Shown one piece after another: positions 8,359-17,209 of a stretch of 64,000 bases of DNA. The stretch lies in NCBI RefSeq assembly GCF_011059105.1, contig NZ_JAALLS010000006.1, forward strand, positions 62,001 to 126,000. Reading direction: 5' to 3'. Position 1 is the first letter of the stretch; each line of letters begins with the position of its first letter. The notes under the pieces are model-generated. The model saw only the letters and a list, made by a program, of their open reading frames with translations, searched no databases and was not told the origin of the DNA. The position numbers and the translations under genes are program-made. The DNA is from Fodinibius halophilus. GTDB taxonomy: Bacteria; Bacteroidota; Rhodothermia; Balneolales; Balneolaceae.

Positions 8359-9339
8359 CTATATTCTGTTATAAATTAATTCGGTTAAGACTTCTCCTAC
8401 AGCTTTCAGGGTGTTTTTGTCAATAATATCCATATTGTCATCGTGGGTATGCCAATATGGGGCGAATTCTGCACCATTCTCCGTAACTTCATGACGAATA
8501 ATATCAATAGTTGGTATTTGCAGATCTCGATTTATAATTAGGTGATCATCTGAAATAGCATTCCCTTTTTTATCCAGAAACAGCTGACCATGGTTTTTCT
8601 GATCGGCAATAGACCAGAGCTCATTTACCAATGCCGGGGCAAAATGCATAGAATACTGCTCTTTGGGAAACTGTGCTCCCTTGCCTCCTACCATATCCAG
8701 TAAAATACCAAAACGTGGAGAATATCCTTTTACCGGGGGATTTTGAGCCCAATATCTTGATCCCAAAAAGTAGTTGTCAAGATCTCCTTCTTTACCATAA
8801 TCTTCGCCATCAAAGAGCACGATATCGACCCCAATGGGTGGCGGATTTTCCTTAAATAGGCGGGCAAGCTCTAGTAGGACACCAACCCCGCTCCCTCCGT
8901 CATCAGCTCCTAATATTGGTTCCTGCTTATTTTTATCAGCTTTGTCAGCACGGGGGCGGGTATCCCAATGGGCACACAACATAATACGATCACTACTCTG
9001 TGTATTAAAGGCAGCAATAATATTCGTTAGTTTAAGTTCTTCGCCTTGATACCCTTTGGCTGTAAAATTCTGTGGAAATACCGTCCGCTCAGATGAAAAA
9101 TCTCGTAATGTATTCAACAGAAAAGCTTTGGTTTTACGATGTCCTTCTGAACCGGGATTTCGCGGGCCCAAAGCTACTTGCTCTTCAATAAAATGATAGG
9201 CACTGTCAGCATTGAATTGAGGGACAAACTGGTCTTTGTTTTCAAACGAAAATCTCTGTTCTGATGATTCCTCTCCCCCACATCCCAAAAAAAACACTGG
9301 CAGTAAACAAACAATTAGAATGATAATCGTTTTATTCAT
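8359..9339 (-). CDS. M28 family zinc peptidase, lipoprotein
   Basis: Start chosen at ATG 9339, giving MNKTIIILIVCLLPVFFLGCGG, a lipoprotein signal with lipobox LGC. Earlier in-frame starts would place 15 unsuitable residues in front. The M28 zinc ligands are visible in CAHWDTRPR, GADDGGSG, FDGEDYG and the later ITIDIIRHE/WHTHDDNMD segment. The WHT..D..D pattern is close to glutaminyl-peptide cyclotransferase-like members, so either aminopeptidase or cyclase activity is possible. It overlaps the end of the SDR gene by eight bases, so it is co-transcribed with gatA-SDR. Confidence 0.85.
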   Translation of the reverse strand: MNKTIIILIVCLLPVFFLGCGGEESSEQRFSFENKDQFVPQFNADSAYHFIEEQVALGPRNPGSEGHRKTKAFLLNTLRDFSSERTVFPQNFTAKGYQGEELKLTNIIAAFNTQSSDRIMLCAHWDTRPRADKADKNKQEPILGADDGGSGVGVLLELARLFKENPPPIGVDIVLFDGEDYGKEGDLDNYFLGSRYWAQNPPVKGYSPRFGILLDMVGGKGAQFPKEQYSMHFAPALVNELWSIADQKNHGQLFLDKKGNAISDDHLIINRDLQIPTIDIIRHEVTENGAEFAPYWHTHDDNMDIIDKNTLKAVGEVLTELIYNRI

Positions 9340-10099
9340 CACGGGAAACCATCGATGAAGAAGATTGTGACACCGGCAGTACAATAGAATCCATAATATT
9401 TACGTGCGGCGGGCGATTTGCTATAAAATGGATAATCTCAGCAATATCTTCTCCCGTTAAGGGATCCAAATTGGCATACACATTATCCGCTCGTTCATCA
9501 TCACCGTGGAAGCGCACATTACTGAATTCCGTCTCTACCAATCCCGGTGAAACCATACTAACTCGTACATTGGTGCCGTGCAGATCTTTCTTTGTGGCTT
9601 CTGTAAATGCTTTTACAGCGTGCTTTGTAGCACAATAGACAGAACCACCCGGATAACTTTCGTGGCCGGCTATGGAACCGACATTGATAATATGTCCCCT
9701 ATTTTTCTCTTTCATCCGGGGGCTAATAAGACGTGTCATATTCAAAACCCCTTTAATATTGGTATCTACCATCTCATCCCAATCTTCAAAAGAAGCATCA
9801 TACACAGCATCTTTTCCGCGGGCAAGACCTGCATTATTAACGAGAGTATCTATAGGATGTTCAAGCTGAGATATAAAATCCGAACATGCCTCTCTGTCTC
9901 GTACATCAAAGCAGCCTGTTTCTACTACAACAGAATGCTCTGTTTCAAGTTGCTGCTTAAGATTATCCAGACGTTCTTTCCTACGTCCATTTATTATCAA
10001 ATTACAGCTAGAGGCTGCAAATTCAACAGCAGTAGCTCTACCGATACCCGAAGTAGCGCCGGTAACAAGCGCCCATTTACCCTCTAATCGATTAGTCAT
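9332..10099 (-). CDS. Short-chain dehydrogenase/reductase (YdfG-like)
   Basis: 255 residues with classical SDR features: NADP-binding GATSGIG (14-20) with NGRRKERL after beta-2 suggesting NADP(H), VNNAGLARG (88-96), and catalytic Ser142, Tyr155 and Lys159 (YCATK). The MVSPGLVETEF segment resembles E. coli YdfG, a 3-hydroxy acid/serine dehydrogenase. The substrate is not determinable from sequence. It lies 14 bases after gatA and overlaps the M28 gene. Confidence 0.88.
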   Translation of the reverse strand: MTNRLEGKWALVTGATSGIGRATAVEFAASSCNLIINGRRKERLDNLKQQLETEHSVVVETGCFDVRDREACSDFISQLEHPIDTLVNNAGLARGKDAVYDASFEDWDEMVDTNIKGVLNMTRLISPRMKEKNRGHIINVGSIAGHESYPGGSVYCATKHAVKAFTEATKKDLHGTNVRVSMVSPGLVETEFSNVRFHGDDERADNVYANLDPLTGEDIAEIIHFIANRPPHVNIMDSIVLPVSQSSSSMVSRDE

Positions 10100-10113
10100 C
10101 TTAAAAATATTTT

Positions 10114-11646
10114 TTAATCCAATTGCTCAACAAGGCGACCTGCATTAAACAGCTTGCCTTCTTCAAACGTATCTGCCATAAACTGCATACCATAGGGCAG
10201 CCCATTAGAATGAGTACCCGCCGGAACGCTCAACCCACAAATCCCGGCCAAGTTAGCAGAGGTGGTATAAATATCGTTGAGATACATTTGAACCGGATTA
10301 TCTTGATTTGTACCCAGATCGAAAGCAGTGCTGGGCGCCGTTGGCGATACAATAACATCTACATCTTCAAACGCCTTTGTAAAGTCTTCTTTTATTAGAC
10401 GACGAACTTTTTGCGCTTTGGCATAGTAGGCATCATAATAGCCGGCACTCAACACGTAAGTCCCTAACATAATACGGCGTTTTACCTCATCTCCGAAGCC
10501 TTCGGTACGGCTCTTTTTATACAATCGAATCAAAGCAGAATCCATATCTTCCAACTTGGCGCTCAGCTCAACCTTTTCGTCGCCTTTGGCCTGCTTAATC
10601 TGCTCGGTAATAGCCTCACGTTCCAGCTTAAGATCTTTTTCAACATCTTTAATATCAGCACGGTGCCCATAGCGGATACCATCATAACGGGCAAGGTTAC
10701 TGGAGGCTTCTGCAGTAGCCAAAATATAATAGGTGGCGATACCATATTTCATATGCGGCAGGTGGATGGGGACTAACTCTGCCCCATTTTGCTCTAGTTC
10801 ATCCAGTTTAGCCTGAATTCCTTCCTTGATTTCGTTGTCAAGGCCTTCCCCAAAATACTCTTCCGGAACACCGATGCGAATATTAGAGTCGGGCTCTTCG
10901 GCAAATTGCCGATAGTTCGGTACTGTTCTACTAGAAGAGGTGTTATCATTGGGATCGGCACCCGCTATCGTTTCAAGTAATATAGCTGCATCCTTTACAG
11001 AATGAGTAAGCGGTCCAATACAATCAAAAGATGAGGCAAAGGCAATTAAACCGTGACGAGATACACGGCCATAAGTAGGCTTAAGTCCTACTACTCCACA
11101 ATACGAAGCCGGCTGGCGAATAGAACCGCCTGTATCAGAACCAAGAGAGGCCGTACAGAAATCAGCCGCTACAGCAGCAGCACTGCCCCCTGATGACCCA
11201 CCGGCTACTTTATCGGTATTAACCGGATTTTTTGTAGGACCGTAAATAGTATTTTCAGTTGATGAACCCATTGCGAATTCATCCATATTCAAGCGCCCCA
11301 ACAAAATGGCATCATCTTCTCGCAAACGCTCTACCACGGTTGCATCATATACACTCTCAAAGTTTGATAAGATGTTTGATGCACAGGTAGCCTGTTTATC
11401 ACGTTCACAGATCAGGTCTTTAATACCAATAACCATCCCGGCCAAATTTCCGGCCGTTCCATCATCAATACGCTCCTGAATTTCCTTAGCTCTGCTAAGC
11501 GCACCGTCTTTGTCAATGCTTACAACGGCATTTACTTCAGCGTTGCGTTCTTCAATATTTGAAATATAATGCTGTACAATTTCCGGGAGTGTAACATCAC
11601 CAGATGACAATGACTCTTGAATCTGGCTAAAATCTGAATAACTCAA
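10114..11646 (-). CDS. gatA: Glu-tRNA(Gln)/Asp-tRNA(Asn) amidotransferase subunit A
   Basis: Amidase-signature protein of 510 residues. The Ser-cisSer-Lys triad is visible: Lys76 in GIKDLI, Ser151 in GGSSGGS and Ser175 in TGGSIRQPAS, followed by GVVGLKPTYGRVSRHG. Together with GatB and GatC, not in this window, it supplies ammonia for transamidation of mischarged tRNA. It follows tatA by 18 bases on the minus strand and begins the gatA-SDR-M28 run. Confidence 0.95.
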   Translation of the reverse strand: MSYSDFSQIQESLSSGDVTLPEIVQHYISNIEERNAEVNAVVSIDKDGALSRAKEIQERIDDGTAGNLAGMVIGIKDLICERDKQATCASNILSNFESVYDATVVERLREDDAILLGRLNMDEFAMGSSTENTIYGPTKNPVNTDKVAGGSSGGSAAAVAADFCTASLGSDTGGSIRQPASYCGVVGLKPTYGRVSRHGLIAFASSFDCIGPLTHSVKDAAILLETIAGADPNDNTSSSRTVPNYRQFAEEPDSNIRIGVPEEYFGEGLDNEIKEGIQAKLDELEQNGAELVPIHLPHMKYGIATYYILATAEASSNLARYDGIRYGHRADIKDVEKDLKLEREAITEQIKQAKGDEKVELSAKLEDMDSALIRLYKKSRTEGFGDEVKRRIMLGTYVLSAGYYDAYYAKAQKVRRLIKEDFTKAFEDVDVIVSPTAPSTAFDLGTNQDNPVQMYLNDIYTTSANLAGICGLSVPAGTHSNGLPYGMQFMADTFEEGKLFNAGRLVEQLD

Positions 11647-11664
11647 CAGTAAGTATGGTTTTAA

Positions 11665-11889
11665 TTAATTTTCTTTGTTCTTAACTTCTTCTTTTTCCTT
11701 ACTTTCTGAAGACAATCCTTCCTTTCCGCCCTGTTCGATCTCTTTTTTGATCTCATCTGAGGCTTTTTGGAATTCATTTATTCCTTGACCGATTCCACGG
11801 GCAAGTTCGGGGATCCGCTTTGCTCCAAAAAACAGCAGCACAACCAGCAGAATAATTAAAACTTCCATACCACCAAAACCACCAAGCAT
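11665..11889 (-). CDS. tatA: Twin-arginine translocase subunit TatA/TatE
   Basis: Seventy-four residues with one N-terminal transmembrane helix (about 7-22, MEVLIILLVVLLFFGAKRIP). The hallmark FGAKRIPELARG amphipathic helix follows, then a charged Lys/Glu tail. It forms the pore of the Tat folded-protein exporter. AAGGAA about eight bases before the ATG is a good ribosome-binding site. It is the first gene of the tatA-gatA-SDR-M28 cluster. Confidence 0.92.
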   Translation of the reverse strand: MLGGFGGMEVLIILLVVLLFFGAKRIPELARGIGQGINEFQKASDEIKKEIEQGGKEGLSSESKEKEEVKNKEN

Positions 11890-12086
11890 ATAATATTCCT
11901 TCTTTTTTAGAGTTTGTATTTATTGATACCACAAGATATGAATAATTTTCTAAACCTTTGAGCCTTTGAAAGAAAAAAATAATTGCTTTTTCCTTAAAAA
12001 ATGACTTGAATTTAATGTATGAAACCTTTTATTAAGGTGCTTAGTTATATAGTTGAACCCAAATAACAAAATAAGAAGTTTTATTT

Positions 12087-12341
12087 ATGATCTGGACTGT
12101 TGAATTAGCAGCCGTATTAGATGACGCACCATTTCCTGCAACCCGTGATGAACTTATTGAGTGGGCCGAGCGGAATGGTAGTCCTCAACAGGTGCTCGAC
12201 AATTTACATGAACTCGAAGAAATTGAACAAGGCGAAGATGTTGTATACGAGAGTATAGAAGATATCTGGCCCGATTATATTGGTAAGGAGGATTTTTTCC
12301 ACAATGAAGATGATGAAGGATTTAATTACGATGATGTTTAA
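12087..12341 (+). CDS. DUF2795 domain protein
   Basis: Eighty-four residues, strongly acidic. The pattern FPATRDELIEWAERNGSPQQVLDNLHELEE matches the DUF2795 family (often WPxTKxELxxYAxxxGA with VLxxLxxLP). The family is small, cytosolic and of unknown function. A strong terminator follows 25 bases downstream, so it is a single-gene unit. Confidence 0.75.
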   Translation: MIWTVELAAVLDDAPFPATRDELIEWAERNGSPQQVLDNLHELEEIEQGEDVVYESIEDIWPDYIGKEDFFHNEDDEGFNYDDV

Positions 12342-12366
12342 TTCGTAATACAATAACGTTACCTTC

Positions 12367-12405
12367 AAGCGGTTGTACGGTTCGAGCCTGCAACCGCTTT
12401 TTTTT
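12367..12405 (+). terminator. Rho-independent terminator after the DUF2795 gene
   Basis: Perfect nine-base arms AAGCGGTTG and CAACCGCTT with a 15-base loop, then a T-run of about eight. Confidence 0.88.
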
Positions 12406-12434
12406 GGAATTTCTTAATCACCCTCTTTGCCCTT

Positions 12435-14843
12435 TTGAGTCGCGACATCACTTTTTTCGTTTTTTTATTATGCTTGCTCGGGATTATTTCTGCGAGCTCT
12501 CCTGCTATTGCTTTATCTCAAAATACCACCGTAAGCAGTGATACCACTGACAACGTCGTGCGTATTATACGTTTTGTAGGTAATGATAATGTAAAGGATA
12601 ATACCCTTGAAACTCTTATCCGCACCCAAACCAATCGCGAGTTCCTGGGTATCCCCCGGTTTACCCCCTGGTATTTCATTTGGCAACTCACCAACAAGTT
12701 TGGCGAAGAACCCGCCTATTTAAATCGAGCAACCGTAACCAACGATATCGAACGGATAAAGCAGTATTACAAAACCATCGGTTACCTGGAAGCAGAGGTC
12801 GATACCAATATTGTCGAATTTAAAAAAAATCGTGTCGAAGTTTCCTTTCTGATTGACGAAAAGAAAGCTTTCAATATTCAAACGATAGCCTATTCTGGCA
12901 TACCTCAATTTAAAGACTCTACCCTGGTACCCCAGTTTCTGGATGACAGCCCGCTCACAAAAAGTAGTATTAACGACTCTACCTTTACTGTATATAAACG
13001 TTATTCCGAAAATGATTTAACAACAGAGCGAAATAGATTAATCACCTTTTTAAAAAACAACGGGTATGCGGCTGTTCAAAAAGACTCGATCAATGTGTTG
13101 ATGAGGCATGATTCAACCAATCGCCATCAGCTTGATGCACTGTTCAACATTAACTCGGGGAAAAAATATACTTTCGGCGACCTATACATATCCCTTGCCG
13201 GCCCTGATGACACCACTCATTACCAACAACGAGACACCCTGCAAAACTCTGAACGTACAAAAGGTGATGTTAAGATATTTCTTCAAAAAGAAAAGTCGGC
13301 TCAAACAAAGTTCAGCCTGTTAACAGGTCAGGTGCTTTTCAAGCCTGGCGATACTTTCAATAACGAACTATATATTCGTTCTGTAAATGAGTTTCAAAAC
13401 CTGGGCATGCTTACTATCCGTCAATTTGGGCTTAGCGAAGATGGGGGCTTACCCAACTATTCCAACGACCGGATTCCCGTTATGTTTTCTCTCCAAACTA
13501 TTCCCAAGCATTCTATTAATTTAAACCTGTTTGGGATGAAACGCTACGGTTTTGGTTCAGGTGCAGGAGTAACCTACACCAACAACAATCTGTTTGGAAA
13601 AGCAGAAAATCTTCAAATAAGTCTTAACGGTAGCTTTGAATACGTATCATCCGAAACGGTTCGCGATATTGCCTCAGGATCTGGTAACGGAACATATGAT
13701 GGCCGATTCTTTCAGAGTTTTGAATCGCGTATAAACTATACACTTCCCCGGCTCACGTTCCCTTTTAGAGCATTTGATGAGAATATTTTCTTCTCAAACG
13801 GAAGAACCCGCTATGGTCTTTCTTTCAGCCGGTCTGATCAGCTACTGTTTGATATCAATTCAGATATTCGGTTTAACCTGCGATACGAAGTACAACATAA
13901 TGATCGTTTTTCCAGCTTCCTTGACCTTATAGAACTAGACCTCCTGGACACCGACCCCTCGCCCCAATTCCGAGAAGCCTTGCGCAACGATTTTGGAGAA
14001 GATTCTTTCGAGTATAAAAGAATTCTTGAAGATTTTCGTCCGCAAGTCTCATCTATACTTCGCTACACCTTTCGGAGTAAACGAACTGACCTAATCAAAC
14101 GAGATCACGGTTATTTTAGCGAGTACTCAATAGCCGTAGGCGGGAATATTCCCTTTTTAACGGATAAACTTATTGTCACCCCAAATACTCTTGAGGGACA
14201 TCTGCCCCCTATAATACCGGGTAGTCAAAATAACCTTGCCTACAGCCGTTTTATTAAAGGAACAGCAGATTACCGGCGATATATACCCATTTCTAATAAT
14301 GCTGTTTTTGGATATCGTGGATTTGTGGGAATTGCATTACCCTACGGCAAGAGCACTTCTATCCCCCTAAACCAACGGTTTTATGCCGGCGGTAATAACG
14401 ACATCCGCGGGTGGGATATCTACAGTTTGGGACCGGGAGCAATTCCACTTGATGATGTAACAATCAATGGTGGAGAAATTAAGCTTTTGGCACAAACTGA
14501 GGTCAGACAACGTTTTATTCGCGACTTTTTCTCTGCTGATTGGATTGCGGGCTGGTTTACAGATGCCGGCAACATTTGGTATGGCCCGCGTACTGAATTT
14601 CCCTCAAACAGCGGAAATGGACAAACAACAGCCAGCCAGAGAGAACGATTACTTAAACTTGGGAAATTCAAATTCAATAATTTTCATAAACAAATTGCCG
14701 TTAGTTCCGGCTTAGGTCTTCGTTTGGACTGGGAATATGTTGTAGCCCGATTTGATTTCGCATTCCGCATTCACGATCTACAAAAAGGTTGGTTTAACGA
14801 TAAAAAGCTATACTTTAGTTTTGGTATTGGCCATTCGTTCTAA
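12435..14843 (+). CDS. BamA/TamA family outer-membrane protein
   Basis: 802 residues beginning with TTG, needed to include the signal peptide (ITFFVFLLCLLGIISASSPAIA). No in-frame ATG exists near the start. Residues ~40-350 hold POTRA-like repeats (VVRIIRFVGNDNVKDNTL near the start, LLTGQVLFKPGDTF later). Residues ~370-802 are the surface-antigen beta-barrel (GFGSGAGVTYTNNNLFG, FYAGGNNDIRGW, GLGLRLDWEYV) ending in FGIGHSF. The AGG..DIRGW stretch corresponds to the conserved loop-6 RGF/RGW motif. It probably inserts or exports outer-membrane or secreted proteins. Whether it is the essential BamA or an accessory paralogue cannot be told. Confidence 0.85.
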   Translation: MSRDITFFVFLLCLLGIISASSPAIALSQNTTVSSDTTDNVVRIIRFVGNDNVKDNTLETLIRTQTNREFLGIPRFTPWYFIWQLTNKFGEEPAYLNRATVTNDIERIKQYYKTIGYLEAEVDTNIVEFKKNRVEVSFLIDEKKAFNIQTIAYSGIPQFKDSTLVPQFLDDSPLTKSSINDSTFTVYKRYSENDLTTERNRLITFLKNNGYAAVQKDSINVLMRHDSTNRHQLDALFNINSGKKYTFGDLYISLAGPDDTTHYQQRDTLQNSERTKGDVKIFLQKEKSAQTKFSLLTGQVLFKPGDTFNNELYIRSVNEFQNLGMLTIRQFGLSEDGGLPNYSNDRIPVMFSLQTIPKHSINLNLFGMKRYGFGSGAGVTYTNNNLFGKAENLQISLNGSFEYVSSETVRDIASGSGNGTYDGRFFQSFESRINYTLPRLTFPFRAFDENIFFSNGRTRYGLSFSRSDQLLFDINSDIRFNLRYEVQHNDRFSSFLDLIELDLLDTDPSPQFREALRNDFGEDSFEYKRILEDFRPQVSSILRYTFRSKRTDLIKRDHGYFSEYSIAVGGNIPFLTDKLIVTPNTLEGHLPPIIPGSQNNLAYSRFIKGTADYRRYIPISNNAVFGYRGFVGIALPYGKSTSIPLNQRFYAGGNNDIRGWDIYSLGPGAIPLDDVTINGGEIKLLAQTEVRQRFIRDFFSADWIAGWFTDAGNIWYGPRTEFPSNSGNGQTTASQRERLLKLGKFKFNNFHKQIAVSSGLGLRLDWEYVVARFDFAFRIHDLQKGWFNDKKLYFSFGIGHSF

Positions 14844-14913
14844 TTGTACTCTACAATTGATTTATTGGCATACAGCATAGAACTTGTCGGTATAATTTAT
14901 CATAAAATCAGAG

Positions 14914-15465
14914 ATGATGTTTGGATCTAAAAAGTTTGGCAAAGTTAAGAACAAAGGGGAAATTATTTTTAAATCCCGCTTTCTCAAAAATCTGACGACC
15001 CTGGAGCGTTCAGAGTTTTTACAGTATTGCCATCGACGAAAATACAAAGAAAATGAACATATCTATTACCAAGGCGATCCCGGTACCGGTATGTATTTTA
15101 TTGAAGAAGGGAAAGTTGAGCTAATTGTAGAACCCGATCCCGGGTCGGAGGGCGAACCGCAAAGTTGTATTATTGAATCACCAGAAAGTTTTGGGGCCCT
15201 CTCTATTGGCTACGAACTGAGACGTATCAGTAGCGTAAAATGCCTCACTGATTGCGTCTTAATGGGGTTTTTCAAACCTGATTTTGAAACCCTAAAAAAA
15301 CGACATCCCAGTATTGCAGTAAAATTCATGGAGACATTAGCCATGATCTCCATGAAACAGCTTGAAATTGTGACGAAAGAACTGAAAAAAGTTAGTACGG
15401 CCGAACACGCTTTTTCTCTGCAGTTTAAAACGTACTTCAACCAACAAAACGAAAACTCGCTCTAG
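14914..15465 (+). CDS. Cyclic nucleotide-binding domain protein without HTH
   Basis: 183 residues. Residues ~28-140 form a cNMP-binding beta-roll (FLKNLTTLERSEFLQYC, YYQGDPGTGMYFIEEGKVEL, ESFGALSIGYELRRISSVKCLTDC). A helical tail follows, with no Crp-type helix-turn-helix. The phosphate-binding cassette Arg-Thr/Ser signature is not canonical, so ligand binding is uncertain. It precedes rlmD by ten bases and is probably co-transcribed with it. The start could be either Met of the MM pair. Confidence 0.78.
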   Translation: MMFGSKKFGKVKNKGEIIFKSRFLKNLTTLERSEFLQYCHRRKYKENEHIYYQGDPGTGMYFIEEGKVELIVEPDPGSEGEPQSCIIESPESFGALSIGYELRRISSVKCLTDCVLMGFFKPDFETLKKRHPSIAVKFMETLAMISMKQLEIVTKELKKVSTAEHAFSLQFKTYFNQQNENSL

Positions 15466-15475
15466 CACCACCCTA

Positions 15476-16885
15476 ATGGCATTAAAAAAAGGACAAGACA
15501 TTGAACTTGATATTGATGATGCAGCATACAAAGGCAAAGGTATTGGTAAAATTGATGGACTAGCAGTTTTTGTACCCAATACTACACCCGGCGACCGTAT
15601 CAAGGCACGTATCCTAAAAAAGAAAAAAAGCTACGCTGAAGCTAAACTCCTGGAGGTTTTGGAGAAAGGCCCCTACCGTATTGATCCTAAATGTCAACAT
15701 GCTAAAAATTGTGGGGGTTGCAGTTGGCAGCACGTTTCCTACGAGCATCAAAAAGAGTTTAAACGAGATCAGGTCCGAGATCACATTCACCGCATCGGCG
15801 GACTTACAGATCTCGAAGTAAACCCCATCATTGGTTGTGATCTTCCCTTTTACTATCGCAATAAGATGGAGTACTCTATCGGGCATAAACGATGGCTAAG
15901 TCAAGAAGAAGTAAATCGTGATGAATATGTGGATGATCGCTGCTTTGCAGTAGGGTTGCATGCCCCCGGACGGTTCGATAAGATCCTGAACATCAACGAA
16001 TGTCATCTGCAGGACCCTATTTCCTACAAAATAATGGATTTCTTTCGCCAGTGGTGTGTAGAGAATAATATTGCCCCCTTTAATCGAATTGATCACAAAG
16101 GGTTTATGCGTAATCTGATCATCAGAAAAGCGTACTATACAGATGATCTGATGGTTAATATCGTAACCTATCAAGATGACCAAGGTCTGATTGAGCCACT
16201 TGCTGAAGCTCTATTAAAAGAATTTCCTGAGATTACCACAATCATCAATAATGTGAACGACACAAAGTCTCCCACCTCTGAGGGGCGATATGAAAAGATC
16301 ATTCACGGGCCGGGTTATATTACGGATAAGATCGGCGACTATCGTTTTAACATTGACGCCAACGCCTTTTTCCAAACCAATACGCCCCAGGCTGAACAGC
16401 TCTATAAAATTGTCAAAGATTTTGCCGGTATCCGTGACAATGATATTATCTATGACCTCTACTGCGGTGTTGGCACTTTAACCATCTACCTAAGTGACAA
16501 AGCAAAGAAAGTTGTAGGCATTGAACTCGAAGAAGTAGCAATCAGGAATGCACAAAAAAATGCCGAAAAAAATAATATTGACAACGTCTCTTTTGTAAAG
16601 GGCGACATGAAAGATGTATTTACAGAGGAGATTTCCGATCGGTACGGAGACCCGAACTGCTTAGTGACCGATCCGCCTCGCGCAGGTATGCACCCGGATG
16701 TTGTAGAACGACTCATAGAACTGAAAGTACCCAAAATCGTGTATGTAAGCTGTAACAGCTCTACTATGGCACGAGATCTCAAAAAGCTTAACGAAGTATA
16801 TGAAATACAAGATATCCAACCGGTAGATATGTTTCCCCAGACCTATCATATTGAGACTGTGGCCAAGTTGCGACTTAGAACATAG
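15476..16885 (+). CDS. rlmD: 23S rRNA (uracil-5-)-methyltransferase RlmD
   Basis: 469 residues: an N-terminal TRAM domain (1-60), then the iron-sulfur Cys set CQHAKNCGGCSW (about 72-83). The C-terminal SAM methyltransferase has YDLYCGVGTLTIYL, TDPPRAGMHPDV and the catalytic cysteine in YVSCNSSTMARDL. It methylates U1939-type uridines of 23S rRNA. The single Gram-negative-type enzyme could also act at the RlmC site, as in RlmCD. The long perfect hairpin at 16901 may terminate it. Confidence 0.9.
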   Translation: MALKKGQDIELDIDDAAYKGKGIGKIDGLAVFVPNTTPGDRIKARILKKKKSYAEAKLLEVLEKGPYRIDPKCQHAKNCGGCSWQHVSYEHQKEFKRDQVRDHIHRIGGLTDLEVNPIIGCDLPFYYRNKMEYSIGHKRWLSQEEVNRDEYVDDRCFAVGLHAPGRFDKILNINECHLQDPISYKIMDFFRQWCVENNIAPFNRIDHKGFMRNLIIRKAYYTDDLMVNIVTYQDDQGLIEPLAEALLKEFPEITTIINNVNDTKSPTSEGRYEKIIHGPGYITDKIGDYRFNIDANAFFQTNTPQAEQLYKIVKDFAGIRDNDIIYDLYCGVGTLTIYLSDKAKKVVGIELEEVAIRNAQKNAEKNNIDNVSFVKGDMKDVFTEEISDRYGDPNCLVTDPPRAGMHPDVVERLIELKVPKIVYVSCNSSTMARDLKKLNEVYEIQDIQPVDMFPQTYHIETVAKLRLRT

Positions 16886-16900
16886 CTGTCTCTCATCGAT

Positions 16901-16933
16901 AGATTTTCCAAGTTTTAGAAACTTGGAAAATCT
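16901..16933. terminator. Perfect 15-bp hairpin downstream of rlmD
   Basis: AGATTTTCCAAGTTT, TAG, then its exact reverse complement, 16 bases after the rlmD stop. There is no T-run on either strand, so it is a likely but not classical terminator or RNA-stabilising structure. Confidence 0.5.
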
Positions 16934-17209
16934 AAAAAATATTGGGTAGAGATGAAGGGTGATGTATAAAAGTGGACCCCGAAACAAGTATCCGTACAGA
17001 ACAACGGTAGAACAACGATTTCTCACTACGTTCGAAATGACTCATTGTTTAAAAAAATAAGCATTTATTTCCTACAACTTCCTAATGTCATCTCAACCAA
17101 CGGAAGTGATCTTTGCTTGCCTTCAGGAAACACTAACCTAAGAGAGGCTAATCTTATATATCAATTAATAGTGGCTGATTAAACATAAGACGACAGCTGG
17201 TTTTACAAG
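16934..17209. other. Intergenic region between convergent rlmD and lactonase genes
   Basis: About 275 bases with no credible gene. Short open frames here have no recognisable protein. I see no RNA gene or further repeat. Confidence 0.4.

Noticed and set aside
12376-12390. GGTTCGAGCC, a tRNA T-loop-like sequence
   Set aside because: It is the loop of a clear terminator hairpin and has no acceptor, D or anticodon arms around it.
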